From positions 11,282 through 75,281 of the forward strand of contig JAWOHN010000140.1 of the NCBI GenBank assembly GCA_046485135.1: 64,000 bases of DNA, written 5' to 3'. Every line of letters begins with the position of its first letter. Within the stretch, counting starts at the first letter, position 1. Under the pieces are notes generated by a model, which was given only the letters and a program-made list of their open reading frames with translations, did not search any database and was not told where the DNA came from. This DNA comes from CAZAQS01 sp046485135 (GTDB taxonomy: Bacteria > Chloroflexota > Anaerolineae > Anaerolineales > UBA4823). A program made the translations under genes and the position numbers. Below are positions 51,343 to 61,058 of this stretch, piece by piece.

Positions 51343-51900
51343 ATGAAAGCTCGTTGGGCAGTCCCATTTGGAGTCCTTTGTGGTTTTCTAGCAGCAGGGC
51401 TATTGTTCTTAGCCGGCAGCCCTCCGCGTGGGGAACCAATCCAGCTTCTTCCGCCTCCTACGCCGCTGCCGCTTCAGGTTTATGTTGTTGGTGCAGTTGT
51501 TCAACCGGGTCTTCAAGCCCTTCCACCCGGCAGCCGGGTCCAGGATGCCATAATATCAGCCGGCGGATTGCTCCCAGAAGCAAATACAACAGTGTTAAAC
51601 CTGGCTGCCTATGTGGCAGACGGAGAACGGATCTATGTCCCCCTATCTAATCTGACAGAAGAAAGAGCCTTATCAATCGAGCCATTCCAAACAACAGAAT
51701 ATGGCCTGATAAATATTAACCACGCCTCTCAGGTGGAATTGGAAAGTTTGCCTGGAATAGGTCCAGTGACCGCGCAAAATATTATCGCCTACCGGAACAT
51801 AAATGGCGGATTTGCCTCAATTGAGGCGATCATGGATGTCCCGGGAATTGGTCCGAAAACTTTCGAGGAGATCCAGAATTTAATTTGTGTTGAAGATTGA
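51343..51900 (+). CDS. comEA: ComEA-type DNA-binding protein
   Basis: Taken from the ATG at 51343 (GGTGG just upstream; in-frame GTG at 51331 is possible), the 185-residue product has one N-terminal membrane helix (about residues 6-26), a Pro-rich linker, an SLBB domain (about 45-100, with VYVVGAVVQPGLQALPPGSRV) and two helix-hairpin-helix motifs (LESLPGIGPVTAQNI and IMDVPGIGPKTFEEI). This is ComEA, the surface receptor for DNA in natural transformation. No other competence genes are in the window. It converges on dcd. Confidence 0.92.
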   Translation: MKARWAVPFGVLCGFLAAGLLFLAGSPPRGEPIQLLPPPTPLPLQVYVVGAVVQPGLQALPPGSRVQDAIISAGGLLPEANTTVLNLAAYVADGERIYVPLSNLTEERALSIEPFQTTEYGLININHASQVELESLPGIGPVTAQNIIAYRNINGGFASIEAIMDVPGIGPKTFEEIQNLICVED

Positions 51901-51949
51901 ATCGTCTTCACCCAGCAATTAGATCTATCCACGATAGATCAAGGTATGC

Positions 51950-52504
51950 TTATAGCTTGGGCAGAACAATCGATTGTTGGTACTGGTATTTACCTTTTTT
52001 ATCCGCGTAAGATATTTCGCATTCCTCGTCGGCTTCAAAGAATAGAACCTGGGCAATCCCCTCATTGGAATATATTTTGGCTGGCAATGGGGTAGTGTTT
52101 GAAATTTCTAAAGTAACAAACCCTTCCCATTCCGGCTCAAAGGGCGTTACGTTCACAATGATCCCACAACGCGCATAGGTGCTTTTTCCCAGACAAATTG
52201 TCAACACTTTCCTAGGAATGCGGAAATACTCGATCGTTCTTGCCAGTGCAAACGAGTTCGGGGGAATAATACACAGGTCGCCTTTATAATCAACCATCGA
52301 GCGCGGGTCAAAATTTTTCGGGTCAACCACTGCAGAATAAACATTGGTGAAGATCTTAAACTCATCGAACACCCGGATATCATATCCATAGGAGGAAACA
52401 CCATAAGAAATGACGCCATTGCGAACCTGGCTTTCTGCAAAGGGCTCAATCATGCGGTGCTCGCGAACCATCTTCCGAATCCAATGATCAGGTTTCAATC
52501 CCAT
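51950..52504 (-). CDS. dcd: dCTP deaminase
   Basis: The 184-residue enzyme has the family blocks SSYGYDIRV, ARTIEYFRIPRKV, CLGKSTYARCGIIVNVTPFEPEWEG with the catalytic Glu (here split as LGKSTYARCG and PFEPEWEG), and IAQVLFFEAD. It deaminates dCTP to dUTP for thymidylate synthesis; some members also hydrolyse dUTP to dUMP, but I cannot tell from sequence. GAGGAG seven bases before the ATG supports the start. It stands alone, convergent with comEA. Confidence 0.95.
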   Translation of the reverse strand: MGLKPDHWIRKMVREHRMIEPFAESQVRNGVISYGVSSYGYDIRVFDEFKIFTNVYSAVVDPKNFDPRSMVDYKGDLCIIPPNSFALARTIEYFRIPRKVLTICLGKSTYARCGIIVNVTPFEPEWEGFVTLEISNTTPLPAKIYSNEGIAQVLFFEADEECEISYADKKGKYQYQQSIVLPKL

Positions 52505-52636
52505 TATCTACTCCTCGCTTATAAGTATAGTAGGCACGCAGTTCAGCCAGCGATTGTTGGAAATTTGTGCGTACCAATTCCCGAAACATCTTCTGCGAAG
52601 TGCGTAAGTCGAAAGTTAATTAATCCGTGATCGTGT

Positions 52637-54430
52637 TTACCAGCCGCTGGCAGCGAAAATGATCTGCAAGAACTGCTCTCTCTCTTCTGCTGTCATTGGC
52701 CGCGGACGGGCCCAATCCACAAATTTAATCGGAACCAGTTCTGTAGCGATATAACGACCGTCATAAAACACATGCCGGTCGATAAAAGCATCGTCACAGG
52801 CTCGATCTGGGCAATAACCAAACTGATCGAAAAACAGGTTACCCAGTCCATAATGTAAAAATGAATCCCCGGTTATTTCCATCCCATGCGGTTGGTGGGC
52901 CTGGCTACCGCTGACAATAACTGCTCCGGCTTCTGCCATACCTCGAAAATCCACCTGCATATTGGGCTGAGGCAGGTAAGTATAATATTCAAAATGCTGG
53001 AAAGTTGCAATCGGTAAGTACCCTTCTGCGCGCAGATGAGAAATCTCTGCATGCATGCTCTCAAAATCGCAAGAGACCGCTCCAGGGTTGTCAGCTCGTG
53101 CTGTTGCATACCACCCCCCCTTCCCATTGCAACCGATAAAGGCCAGGCGGTTCCCGTTATGCTCTAAAATGACCGGACGACTTCCCTCATCCCAATCGAT
53201 GCCACCACCATAGTAAGGCAACCCATGTTCCCGGTAGAGGTCGAGCGTATATAGCATCGCCTCTGAGCCCCAATCCGCGAAATGATCGCCGGTCAATTCG
53301 ATAATATCCGTACCAATATCAATCAGTAGCTCCATATACTTCGGATCGCTGCAAAAAACCAAGCCTTCCTGGAAACAGCTTGGGAAGGGACAGCCTTGTA
53401 CAAATGGTATTTCATTGCTGATATGGGTGATATCGGCATCCCGCAACAATTCGCGCACATCCTGACCTGGATAAGTAATTCCGCGTTGCTCCATGTAGAA
53501 GGCCGTGCAACGAACCAAGGCTGTCACACCGGTCATTGCCAGGGTTGTCATTTTACCCTCAACACGGTTACTTTTGGGAATGTCTGGAGACAAGTTTAAT
53601 ATTTCAGTGGTAAGGGTTGTGCCCGCTTCGAAAACTGAATTTATTGAAAATGAGACCACCAGTGGGTAAGAGTCCGGGTCAAATCCTTTGCGGATGGGAG
53701 AAGCGCCGTCAACTTCGAGGACTTTCCAGCGCGGTTCTATGTCTTCAAACGGGATGATCCCCCAAGACGGACGGCTATCCCAGGCGTACGCGACCAGGTC
53801 GTCAGCAGGGAGAAATTTTACTGCATTTGCGGCGCTCGGCCCCCAAGCAGCTTCAAAGACCGCGTACGTCTGAGGGTCCATCAGGAGCGGAGCGTCCGGG
53901 AAACTGCTCGATGATGCTCCTTGCCAAACTCCTCTAAGCTCACTGAAAGAAACCCCTTCAGGGATGGTCGGAAAAGGAGCAACCAGGGCATATATCCAGC
54001 GACTAACAGGGTTTTGCTGCCCCACTTCGAAATATAAGAGCGCCTCATTGCGATCAGAGGAAAACTGGTAACCGGCGGGTAATACCAGCGCCTGCTGGAT
54101 TGCTTCTGGGAGATAGTTCGCCAGATATATTCCAGGCGTCCTAAGCGGAACTTCCGGTTGGACCAGTACTGGAGCGGCTTGGGTTTCGAGTACCGGATCA
54201 GGTAATGGCTGCGATTCGATCCTGAATGGCTGGCTCGGTGATATGGGTAGATCTGTTGGAGAAGAAGGTTGGAAAGGCGTACGCGAGGGGGTAACCTGAG
54301 TAAAAGGGGCGCGATCATTCTCACCCTGCCCGGAGGATAAAAGGGACCTGCCCGCGCCACATGCACTTACCAGGAGTCCTGTCAAAATAAGGATCACATA
54401 ACAGGACCACTGGCGTGGATTAACTTTCAT
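52637..54430 (-). CDS. CapA-family lipoprotein (calcineurin-like metallophosphatase fold)
   Basis: The 597-residue product has a lipoprotein signal ending in LVSAC (Cys24), a low-complexity Ser/Pro/Thr linker, and a C-terminal domain of about 300 residues matching the PGA_cap (CapA) family: DADITHISNEIPF, ELTGDHFADWG (Asp-His metal site), FIGCNGKG and VSGSQAHQPHGMEI with later metal His residues. CapA proteins take part in poly-gamma-glutamate synthesis or export, but many members have other roles. No capB or capC is nearby. The first 270 residues after the linker are unrecognised. It overlaps the ftcD stop by four bases, which suggests co-translation. Confidence 0.87.
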   Translation of the reverse strand: MKVNPRQWSCYVILILTGLLVSACGAGRSLLSSGQGENDRAPFTQVTPSRTPFQPSSPTDLPISPSQPFRIESQPLPDPVLETQAAPVLVQPEVPLRTPGIYLANYLPEAIQQALVLPAGYQFSSDRNEALLYFEVGQQNPVSRWIYALVAPFPTIPEGVSFSELRGVWQGASSSSFPDAPLLMDPQTYAVFEAAWGPSAANAVKFLPADDLVAYAWDSRPSWGIIPFEDIEPRWKVLEVDGASPIRKGFDPDSYPLVVSFSINSVFEAGTTLTTEILNLSPDIPKSNRVEGKMTTLAMTGVTALVRCTAFYMEQRGITYPGQDVRELLRDADITHISNEIPFVQGCPFPSCFQEGLVFCSDPKYMELLIDIGTDIIELTGDHFADWGSEAMLYTLDLYREHGLPYYGGGIDWDEGSRPVILEHNGNRLAFIGCNGKGGWYATARADNPGAVSCDFESMHAEISHLRAEGYLPIATFQHFEYYTYLPQPNMQVDFRGMAEAGAVIVSGSQAHQPHGMEITGDSFLHYGLGNLFFDQFGYCPDRACDDAFIDRHVFYDGRYIATELVPIKFVDWARPRPMTAEEREQFLQIIFAASGW

Positions 54431-56016
54431 TCGAGGGCCAGGCCTCCCCGTTCTTTGAGCTCAAGCTCAATTTTTTCAATCAATCTGGCAGCCTGCAGAT
54501 CAAGGTCTCTTAGTTCGTTCAGTAAACGCGCAGCTTCTTGGTTGGTAGCCAGCGATTTCGCGTTAATCCTGACATTCAAACCCGCCCCGCGCAAAGCTGC
54601 CACCGCCAGGTTTGCACCCGCGCCGCCATCGCTAATGGCATTCAAATTGCCAGCCGATATCACTTGGGAGGCCAATTCTAGCACCCGCACAGCTTTCTGG
54701 GCCACACCAAATGGTTCCAGGGTGGCCTGCAAGGTGGCTTCTTCAATGGCCTGAAGGCGAGCTTCCTGTTCTGCTGGTGTGTCTTTGGGCAACTTAAATG
54801 CTTCCATCACAGCTTCAAAGGCGGCCGAATCTCGTTTGACGGCTGTGGTTAATTCTGCTCGGAGAGCCTCTGCCTCATCCAATATTGCCTGCATTTGTCC
54901 TTCTACCTGTACGTATTTTTTCTTACCGATCGTCAGCCGGGCTACCATAGAAACCAAAGCCGCTGCTAATGCGCCTGCATGTGCAGCAGCTGAACCTCCA
55001 CCTGGTGCAGCTGTCCCGGATGCCAGCGCATCTAGAAAGTCAACAGAAGCCTGTCCCGTTGTGAGCGAGGCATCCGTTGGAGCAATTCGATCTTCAGTTG
55101 GCCCATCTTCTCCCTGAATTTGAGCAGCCGATAAGCGTTTTTCCAGAATCTGTGAATCATCAAACTGATCCATCTGCATATACCACCGAGCTGCATTAAC
55201 CAAGGCATCCTGAGGGATAAGTCCAACCAGCTCCGTATGGTGTATTCCCACACCATAACGACCGGCCTCACGCCGGATCATTTCCACCACCCGACCTACC
55301 GGTGTGGCCCTAAAATTGGTCAGATTCATCGAAACCTGAGCTCGACCTTCAACCAGCAATCCCAGGCCCTTCACATACCGCAAGCCGCCGCTGGAGTGAC
55401 GCACTGCCTTGGCAATCGCTTTGGCGATGGAGACATCCTCCGTTGTGAGATACACATTGAATGCAATCAATGGCTGCCGGGCTCCGATCACAACCGCTCC
55501 AGCTTTGCCTACTTTGGCTGGACCAAAGTCAGGTTCACGTTCGGGAAGAATGCCAATTTCTTTTTTTAGTGTCTCGTATTGGCCGCGGCGAATGTTTTCC
55601 AGGTTCTGGCGCTCCGGGCGAGAGGCTGCTTGCTCGTACAAGTAAACCGGGATTTCCAACTCACCGGCAACCCGTTGACCGACCCTGCGGGCCATCTGCA
55701 CACATTCCTCCATACTGATTTCCGAAATTGGAACAAAAGGGACCACGTCCGTGGCGCCAATGCGTGGATGTTCACCAGTGTGTTGCTCCAAATTGATCAA
55801 CTCAGCTGCCTTGGCGATGCACCGAAAAGCCGCTTCTTCAACTGCCTCAGGAGTTCCGGCAAAGGTAATCACCGTCCGGTTATGATCCAAATCAGAGTGA
55901 CGGTCAAGAACTTTTACCCCCTGGACACCCTGGATGGCTGCCTGAATCTGTTCAACAACCTCGGACCGGCGGGCCTCGGAGAAGTTTGGAATACATTCGA
56001 CGATTTGATTGGGCAT
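54427..56016 (-). CDS. ftcD: bifunctional glutamate formimidoyltransferase / formimidoyl-THF cyclodeaminase
   Basis: The 529-residue protein joins two enzymes. Residues 1-300 are the formimidoyltransferase, with VECIPNFSEARR, LDRHSDLDHNRTV and TGEHPRIGATDVVPFVP. After a linker, from about residue 335, FLDALASGTAAPGGGSAAAHAGALAAAL opens the four-helix cyclodeaminase. Together they move the formimino group from formimino-glutamate to tetrahydrofolate, then release ammonia to give methenyl-THF. This follows hutI (5781-7037), although 47 kb away. Such fusions are common in animals and known in bacteria. The promoter region for the cell-wall genes lies upstream. Confidence 0.94.
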   Translation of the reverse strand: MPNQIVECIPNFSEARRSEVVEQIQAAIQGVQGVKVLDRHSDLDHNRTVITFAGTPEAVEEAAFRCIAKAAELINLEQHTGEHPRIGATDVVPFVPISEISMEECVQMARRVGQRVAGELEIPVYLYEQAASRPERQNLENIRRGQYETLKKEIGILPEREPDFGPAKVGKAGAVVIGARQPLIAFNVYLTTEDVSIAKAIAKAVRHSSGGLRYVKGLGLLVEGRAQVSMNLTNFRATPVGRVVEMIRREAGRYGVGIHHTELVGLIPQDALVNAARWYMQMDQFDDSQILEKRLSAAQIQGEDGPTEDRIAPTDASLTTGQASVDFLDALASGTAAPGGGSAAAHAGALAAALVSMVARLTIGKKKYVQVEGQMQAILDEAEALRAELTTAVKRDSAAFEAVMEAFKLPKDTPAEQEARLQAIEEATLQATLEPFGVAQKAVRVLELASQVISAGNLNAISDGGAGANLAVAALRGAGLNVRINAKSLATNQEAARLLNELRDLDLQAARLIEKIELELKERGGLALE

Positions 56017-56115
56017 GCTTACCTCAAAACAATAGGATGCGATAATTATACTCTGGGTCTCTTGTTCCCGCGGCAGGCCTGTGAGCTAGACAAACCAGCT
56101 GGCAGCCACTTTTGG

Positions 56116-56144
56116 TTGACTCACATTTTTGTTAAGTGTAGAAT
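56116..56144 (+). promoter_or_regulatory. promoter of the first LysM-M23 gene
   Basis: TTGACT (56116-56121) and TAGAAT (56139-56144) are separated by 17 bases. The expected start of transcription, near 56151, is almost at the ATG at 56155, so the message may be leaderless or start translation at a later codon. It lies in the 138-base divergent region next to ftcD. Confidence 0.65.
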
Positions 56145-56154
56145 GGACCTCAAC

Positions 56155-57696
56155 ATGGTTGCTTCTAAATCATCTGAGCGGTGGATATTTATCCTGTTTG
56201 CATTTATATCTCTTTTGGTTGCACAACTGGCTTGCGCCCGAGCGGCTGGACCAGCGTCTGCTCCTTGGAGCGTTTCCAGGGATTCACAGGTTGAAAATTT
56301 CACTAACCCCACTCAATCGCACCAACAGACCACATCTCGCAACCCAGGCGATCCGATTTTAACACCCACACCAGACCAACCCCGCTTACTCCCCACCTTG
56401 CGCACAGAATCCGAGCAATACACGATTAAAGCCGGGGATACCCTGGGAACCATTGCGCAGGCCTACAGCACCAGCCTGGATAGATTAATTGAAGCCAATG
56501 ACCTGACCAATCCAGATATCCTTTCCATCGGTCAGATGTTGACCATCCCTCCACCTACGCCAGGCCCTCCGGGACCAGATTTCAAAATCATTCCAGATTC
56601 CGAGCTGGTCTACGGACCAGGCAGCATTGACTTTGACATTGGTGCGTTTGTGCTCGAGCAAGGCGGTTACCTGGCTTCTTATCAAGAAGAAGTCGATAAC
56701 CAGCTGCTCTCTGGGGCAGCCATCATCGAACGCGTCTCGCAGGAATACTCGGTTAACCAACGCTTGCTCCTGGCTCTGCTTGAATACCAAAGCGGTTGGG
56801 TCACGAAGCCAGACCCCAACGAGAAAACCTTGGATTACCCTGCTGGCCTGATCAATGATTGGCGTAAAGGGCTGTATTTACAGATGGCTTGGTCTGCAAA
56901 TAACCTCAACCGGGGCTATTACCTGTGGCGGGTAAATGGAATTGGCGCATGGGTCACATTTACAGGGGAAATTGTACCAATCTCGCCAACAATCAATGCC
57001 GGAACAGCGGGCGTCCAACATCTGTTTGCCCAATTATACGATTACACTCAATGGGAAAATGCGGTCACAGAGAGTGGTCTGTTTAATATCTACAACAACC
57101 TGTTCGGTTATCCCTTTGACCGGGCGGTAGAACCGCTCATACCAGCAGTTCTAACGCAGCCAGGCCTGCAATTACCCTTTGAAGAGGGTGTGGAATGGGC
57201 TTATACCGGAGGGCCGCATGGCGGTTGGGGCTCAGGGTCTGCCTGGGCGGCCCTAGACTTTGCCCCATCGCGAGATGCATTGGGTTGTGTGCAAAGTGAC
57301 GATTGGGTCGTAGCGGTTGCAGATGGCGTGGTGGCGCGTTCAGGGGGTGGGGCAGTCGTTCAGGATTTGCATGGGGACGGTTTCGAACAAACGGGTTGGA
57401 CCATCCTTTACTTTCATATCGAAAGCCGCGACCGGATCGAATCCGGGACATTTTTGAAGGCCGGCGACAGGATCGGTCATCCATCCTGTGAAGGGGGCGT
57501 CTCCACCGGGACTCACGTCCACCTTGCCCGGCGCTATAATGGAGAATGGATTTCTGCAGATCAAAATATTCCCTTTGTTTTAGACGGTTGGGTTTCGCGC
57601 GGAGCTGGTTCCGAGTACGACGGGTATCTTCAACGCGACGGGCATTCCGTTGAAGCCTGGGCCGGCAGGTCTACAATCAATGTCATCCAACGCTAA
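56155..57696 (+). CDS. LysM and M23-peptidase cell-wall protein, first of three paralogues
   Basis: The frame is open far upstream across ftcD on the other strand, but the first plausible start is ATG 56143 or 56155; I use 56155 because the promoter's -10 overlaps the former. The product of about 513 residues has a hydrophobic signal with a possible lipobox (QLAC), a LysM domain (about 88-133: YTIKAGDTLGTIAQAYS), a middle domain of unknown type with LLLALLEYQSGWV, and a C-terminal M23 peptidase. Its zinc ligands are in GGPHGGW...ALDFAP and THVHLA. It probably binds and cuts peptidoglycan outside the cell. Middle domain and M23 recur in the next two genes. Confidence 0.88.
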   Translation: MVASKSSERWIFILFAFISLLVAQLACARAAGPASAPWSVSRDSQVENFTNPTQSHQQTTSRNPGDPILTPTPDQPRLLPTLRTESEQYTIKAGDTLGTIAQAYSTSLDRLIEANDLTNPDILSIGQMLTIPPPTPGPPGPDFKIIPDSELVYGPGSIDFDIGAFVLEQGGYLASYQEEVDNQLLSGAAIIERVSQEYSVNQRLLLALLEYQSGWVTKPDPNEKTLDYPAGLINDWRKGLYLQMAWSANNLNRGYYLWRVNGIGAWVTFTGEIVPISPTINAGTAGVQHLFAQLYDYTQWENAVTESGLFNIYNNLFGYPFDRAVEPLIPAVLTQPGLQLPFEEGVEWAYTGGPHGGWGSGSAWAALDFAPSRDALGCVQSDDWVVAVADGVVARSGGGAVVQDLHGDGFEQTGWTILYFHIESRDRIESGTFLKAGDRIGHPSCEGGVSTGTHVHLARRYNGEWISADQNIPFVLDGWVSRGAGSEYDGYLQRDGHSVEAWAGRSTINVIQR

Positions 57697-59446
57697 CCCC
57701 TATCACCAAACACATAAAGTTCAAACAAAGGGGGATAACCAGCCTGTGGATTTGGCTGACATAAGTCACCCACTCGCCAATTTGCTGCGGCATTCGTGCA
57801 AACCGGCTTTCCAACGGCGATTTACACCTCTCATCAGTGGCTTCGTTATCGCCCTGGTAACCCTTTCCTGTTCTCTGGGTGCGGTTGGCTCTGCAGATCC
57901 ATTCTTTACCCCACCAGGGGGAGACAACAACCAGGTCCAGATACCGGAGCCGACAGCCATTCCAACAGAAATACCCTCCTTAGGTGGATCAGGTGTGGGA
58001 GCGCCAGGCCTGGCTGTCCCACCAATTACAGATGATCCTACCACGCCATTGGAAGTTGACGCCAACCAAGATCCAGATGTGCCTGCCGATATCGTCAATA
58101 CACCGACTCCGGAGAGACCGCCGAGCGATTCGCCACCGATTTTATACTACACACAGGCCGGGGATAGCTTGCCTGTAGTGGCTGCTCGCTTCGACGTCCA
58201 TACCCATGAGATAAGTTCGCCAGAGCCCATACCAGAAACGGCTTTCTTTCCCCCCGATCAACTCCTGATCATACCGCACCGTCTGGCCAACACCACTTCC
58301 GACCAGCGTCTGCTTCCCGATAGCGAAGTTGTTTACTCTCCCTCCGCGGTTGATTTTGATATAGATACTTTTGTTGCCGAAGCTGGTGGTTACTTGACAT
58401 CTTACAAAGAATTCTTAAAATCCAGCGGCAACATCAGTGGAGCGGCTGTCATCTCCCGTGTTGCAATAGAAAACTCGATCAATCCTCGCTTGCTGCTGGC
58501 TATTCTGGAACATCAAAGCGGTTGGGTCTATGGTCAGCCTGCAACCCAGATGCAGCGCGATTATCCCATGGGATACATTTCCTTATCCCACAAAGGGCTG
58601 TTTGCCCAGCTCACTTGGGCTGTTCAGCAAATTTCTACCGGATACTATGGCTGGCGGGAGGGCATTTTGACCAGCCTCTCATTTTCAGACGGTGTCAGCG
58701 CGCGCATGGCCCCATCTCTCAATGCCGGTAGTGCGGCGTTGCAGTATTTATACTCCAAATTGAACAACACTCAAGGATGGATTGCTGCACTCGATGCGAC
58801 AGAAGGTCTGCCTGCTCTGCACGAGCGCATGTTTGGGAACCCGTGGATTCGCGCTCAGAATGTGGAACCGCTTTACCCACCCGGATTGGTGCAACCGCCT
58901 TTGATCCTGCCCTTTGAGTACAATGTGATCTGGGGTTTCAGCGGGGGGCCTCATGGCGCATGGGATCAGGTAGGAGCACGTGCTGCGCTAGATTTCGCGC
59001 CGGGCAGCCTGGAGTCGGGATGCGTCAAGTCCAACGCCTGGGTGGTGGCTGCCGCTGCGGGGTTGGTTGTCCGCTCTGGCAACGGGTATCTGGTGCAAGA
59101 CCTGGACGGTGACGGGCAAGAACAGACCGGTTGGGCAATCCTCTACCTCCATCTGGCCTCTCACCAGCGTATCCCCGTCGGAACGTGGGTAGAAGCGGGC
59201 GATAAACTTGGACATCCATCCTGTGAAGGTGGATTCTCAACCGGAACGCATATCCACATCGCCAGGAAATATAATGGGGAATGGATACCTGCGGATGGTC
59301 CCATCCCATTTAACCTGGATGGCTGGATAGCAAAAGCCGGGGAATTACCCTATGAAGGGTATTTGATCAAAGATGGCGAAACGATTCCAGCCAGTGTTTT
59401 TGGTGTTTACAGCAGCCGCATCATTCGCGTTCCCGAGAGCCCCTGA
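57680..59446 (+). CDS. LysM-like and M23-peptidase protein, second paralogue
   Basis: The start ATG 57680 overlaps the previous stop by 17 bases; a TTG at 57650 is the alternative. The 588-residue product has an unusually long polar N-terminus, then a membrane segment (about 48-66, ending VTLSC), a Pro-rich linker, a diverged LysM (YYTQAGDSLPVVAARF), the same middle domain (LLLAILEHQSGWV), and M23 peptidase with GGPHGAW, ALDFAP and THIHIARKYNGEW. Gene order and sequence show that it arose by tandem duplication. The linker is longer than in the other copies. Confidence 0.87.
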   Translation: MSSNANPYHQTHKVQTKGDNQPVDLADISHPLANLLRHSCKPAFQRRFTPLISGFVIALVTLSCSLGAVGSADPFFTPPGGDNNQVQIPEPTAIPTEIPSLGGSGVGAPGLAVPPITDDPTTPLEVDANQDPDVPADIVNTPTPERPPSDSPPILYYTQAGDSLPVVAARFDVHTHEISSPEPIPETAFFPPDQLLIIPHRLANTTSDQRLLPDSEVVYSPSAVDFDIDTFVAEAGGYLTSYKEFLKSSGNISGAAVISRVAIENSINPRLLLAILEHQSGWVYGQPATQMQRDYPMGYISLSHKGLFAQLTWAVQQISTGYYGWREGILTSLSFSDGVSARMAPSLNAGSAALQYLYSKLNNTQGWIAALDATEGLPALHERMFGNPWIRAQNVEPLYPPGLVQPPLILPFEYNVIWGFSGGPHGAWDQVGARAALDFAPGSLESGCVKSNAWVVAAAAGLVVRSGNGYLVQDLDGDGQEQTGWAILYLHLASHQRIPVGTWVEAGDKLGHPSCEGGFSTGTHIHIARKYNGEWIPADGPIPFNLDGWIAKAGELPYEGYLIKDGETIPASVFGVYSSRIIRVPESP

Positions 59447-59526
59447 ACCACCCTGTTAATCTCACAGAAATAAGGTATCATACGTGTTTAGAAAGCTTTT
59501 AATGCCGGGAACTTGAATGAATAACT

Positions 59527-61032
59527 ATGATATCTGATCTTATCCATAAATCAGGATTATCCTTCCTGCTCATAATGTTAATTGCCAGTTTGTCATTGAC
59601 AGCCTGCCAGGTTGAATTTGCATCAGCTTCTCTCTCTCAAACTACCAGCGATGAATCGCTTGAGGAACCTGTACAGGAGAGTTTCGCAGCGATTTCAACC
59701 CCATTTCCCACCCGGCCATCTTATGCTCCCGGAGAGCTGGTAGATTATATTGCTCAAACTGGGGATAATCTACCGGCGTTGGCAGTCCGCTTCAATTCAA
59801 CAGTGATTGAAATCATGGAAGCCAACCCGATTATTCCGACAGACGCAACCACCATGCCACCCGGTCTGCCTATGCGTATCCCGATCTACTATGCTCCCTT
59901 TTGGGGCAACCCTTTTGCGATCCTTCCGGACAGTCAATTTATTAATGGACCAGCCCAGGTTGATTTCAACACTTCCGAATTCGTCGCCCAACAGCCTGGT
60001 TGGTTGCGAGATTACACCACCTATGCAACCGGCGCCAATCGGACTGGCGCCCAGGTGATTGACTTGATCGCCACCAACTACAGTATCAGTCCCCGTTTGC
60101 TGCTGGCCTTGCTAGAATTCCATAGCGGTGCGCTTTCTCGGCCAAGCCCTACATCTGAAGAGTTGTTGTATCCCCTGGGTTATACCAGCCGCAGAGAAGG
60201 CGGCCTGTACAACCAACTGGCCTGGACTGCAAACACGCTCAATAATGGCTATTACAACTGGCGGCAAGGCAAACTGACCACGCTCGAATTTTCCAATGGC
60301 CGCCTGGAAAGACCCGATCCATGGCTCAACGCAGCTACAGCTAGCTTACAGTATTACTTTTCCTTGATCCTTCCGCAAGATCAATATAACCTCGCCATCT
60401 CTCCAGATGGGCTATACCAGGTCTACACTACCTTATTTGGGGAACCTTGGGCAGCAGACCAGCCACATATCCCCGGCAGCCTGGTCCAACCAGAATTCCT
60501 GTTACCCTTCCAACCGAACCGCACATGGGCTCTAACTGGCGGGCCGCATACGGCCTGGGGTGAGGGAGAACCATTTGCCGCCCTTGATTTTGCTCCGCCG
60601 AGTGTTGCAGGCGGGTGTACTCCAACCAATGAGTGGGCAACTGCTGTAGCCGATGGGGTTGTTGCCCGGTCAGAAACGGGCATAATTGTCCTGGACTTGG
60701 ATGGGGATGGTGATGAACGGACCGGCTGGGCAGTTTTTTATCTGCATGTTGCCACCGAGAACCGTATCCCTGCTGGCACGATGGTGTCCGCTGGCGACCC
60801 AATTGGTCACCCATCTTGTGAAGCGGGTCGTTCCACCGGCACACATATCCATATTGCCAGAAAATATAATGGAGAATGGATACCTTCGGAGGGTACACTG
60901 GCATTCAATCTAGAGGGTTGGGTGGCACACAATGGCTCCAGACCCTATTTGGGAACTTTAACTCGCCATTCCCGAACAGTTATAGCCAATGAGAACGCAG
61001 CCACCTCCAGCCATATCACTTCAGGCAGGTAG
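59527..61032 (+). CDS. LysM-like and M23-peptidase lipoprotein, third paralogue
   Basis: The 501-residue product has the clearest lipoprotein signal of the three (LSLTAC), a weak LysM (DYIAQTGDNLPALAVRFN), the shared middle domain (LLLALLEFHSGAL), and M23 peptidase with GGPHTAW, ALDFAPP and THIHIARKYNGEW. The pair of Cys residues in the M23 domain (one after AGGC and one in GHPSCEAG) is shared with the other two copies, suggesting a conserved disulphide. It is 80 bases after the second paralogue and about 25 bases before the PfkB kinase gene. Confidence 0.88.
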   Translation: MISDLIHKSGLSFLLIMLIASLSLTACQVEFASASLSQTTSDESLEEPVQESFAAISTPFPTRPSYAPGELVDYIAQTGDNLPALAVRFNSTVIEIMEANPIIPTDATTMPPGLPMRIPIYYAPFWGNPFAILPDSQFINGPAQVDFNTSEFVAQQPGWLRDYTTYATGANRTGAQVIDLIATNYSISPRLLLALLEFHSGALSRPSPTSEELLYPLGYTSRREGGLYNQLAWTANTLNNGYYNWRQGKLTTLEFSNGRLERPDPWLNAATASLQYYFSLILPQDQYNLAISPDGLYQVYTTLFGEPWAADQPHIPGSLVQPEFLLPFQPNRTWALTGGPHTAWGEGEPFAALDFAPPSVAGGCTPTNEWATAVADGVVARSETGIIVLDLDGDGDERTGWAVFYLHVATENRIPAGTMVSAGDPIGHPSCEAGRSTGTHIHIARKYNGEWIPSEGTLAFNLEGWVAHNGSRPYLGTLTRHSRTVIANENAATSSHITSGR

Positions 61033-61058
61033 CCATATAACGGAGCGCTGCTAAAGCC

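Noticed and set aside
55579..56154. Long N-terminal extension of the first LysM-M23 protein
   Set aside because: This part is antisense to ftcD and is not protein-like; the promoter at 56116 also places the start later.
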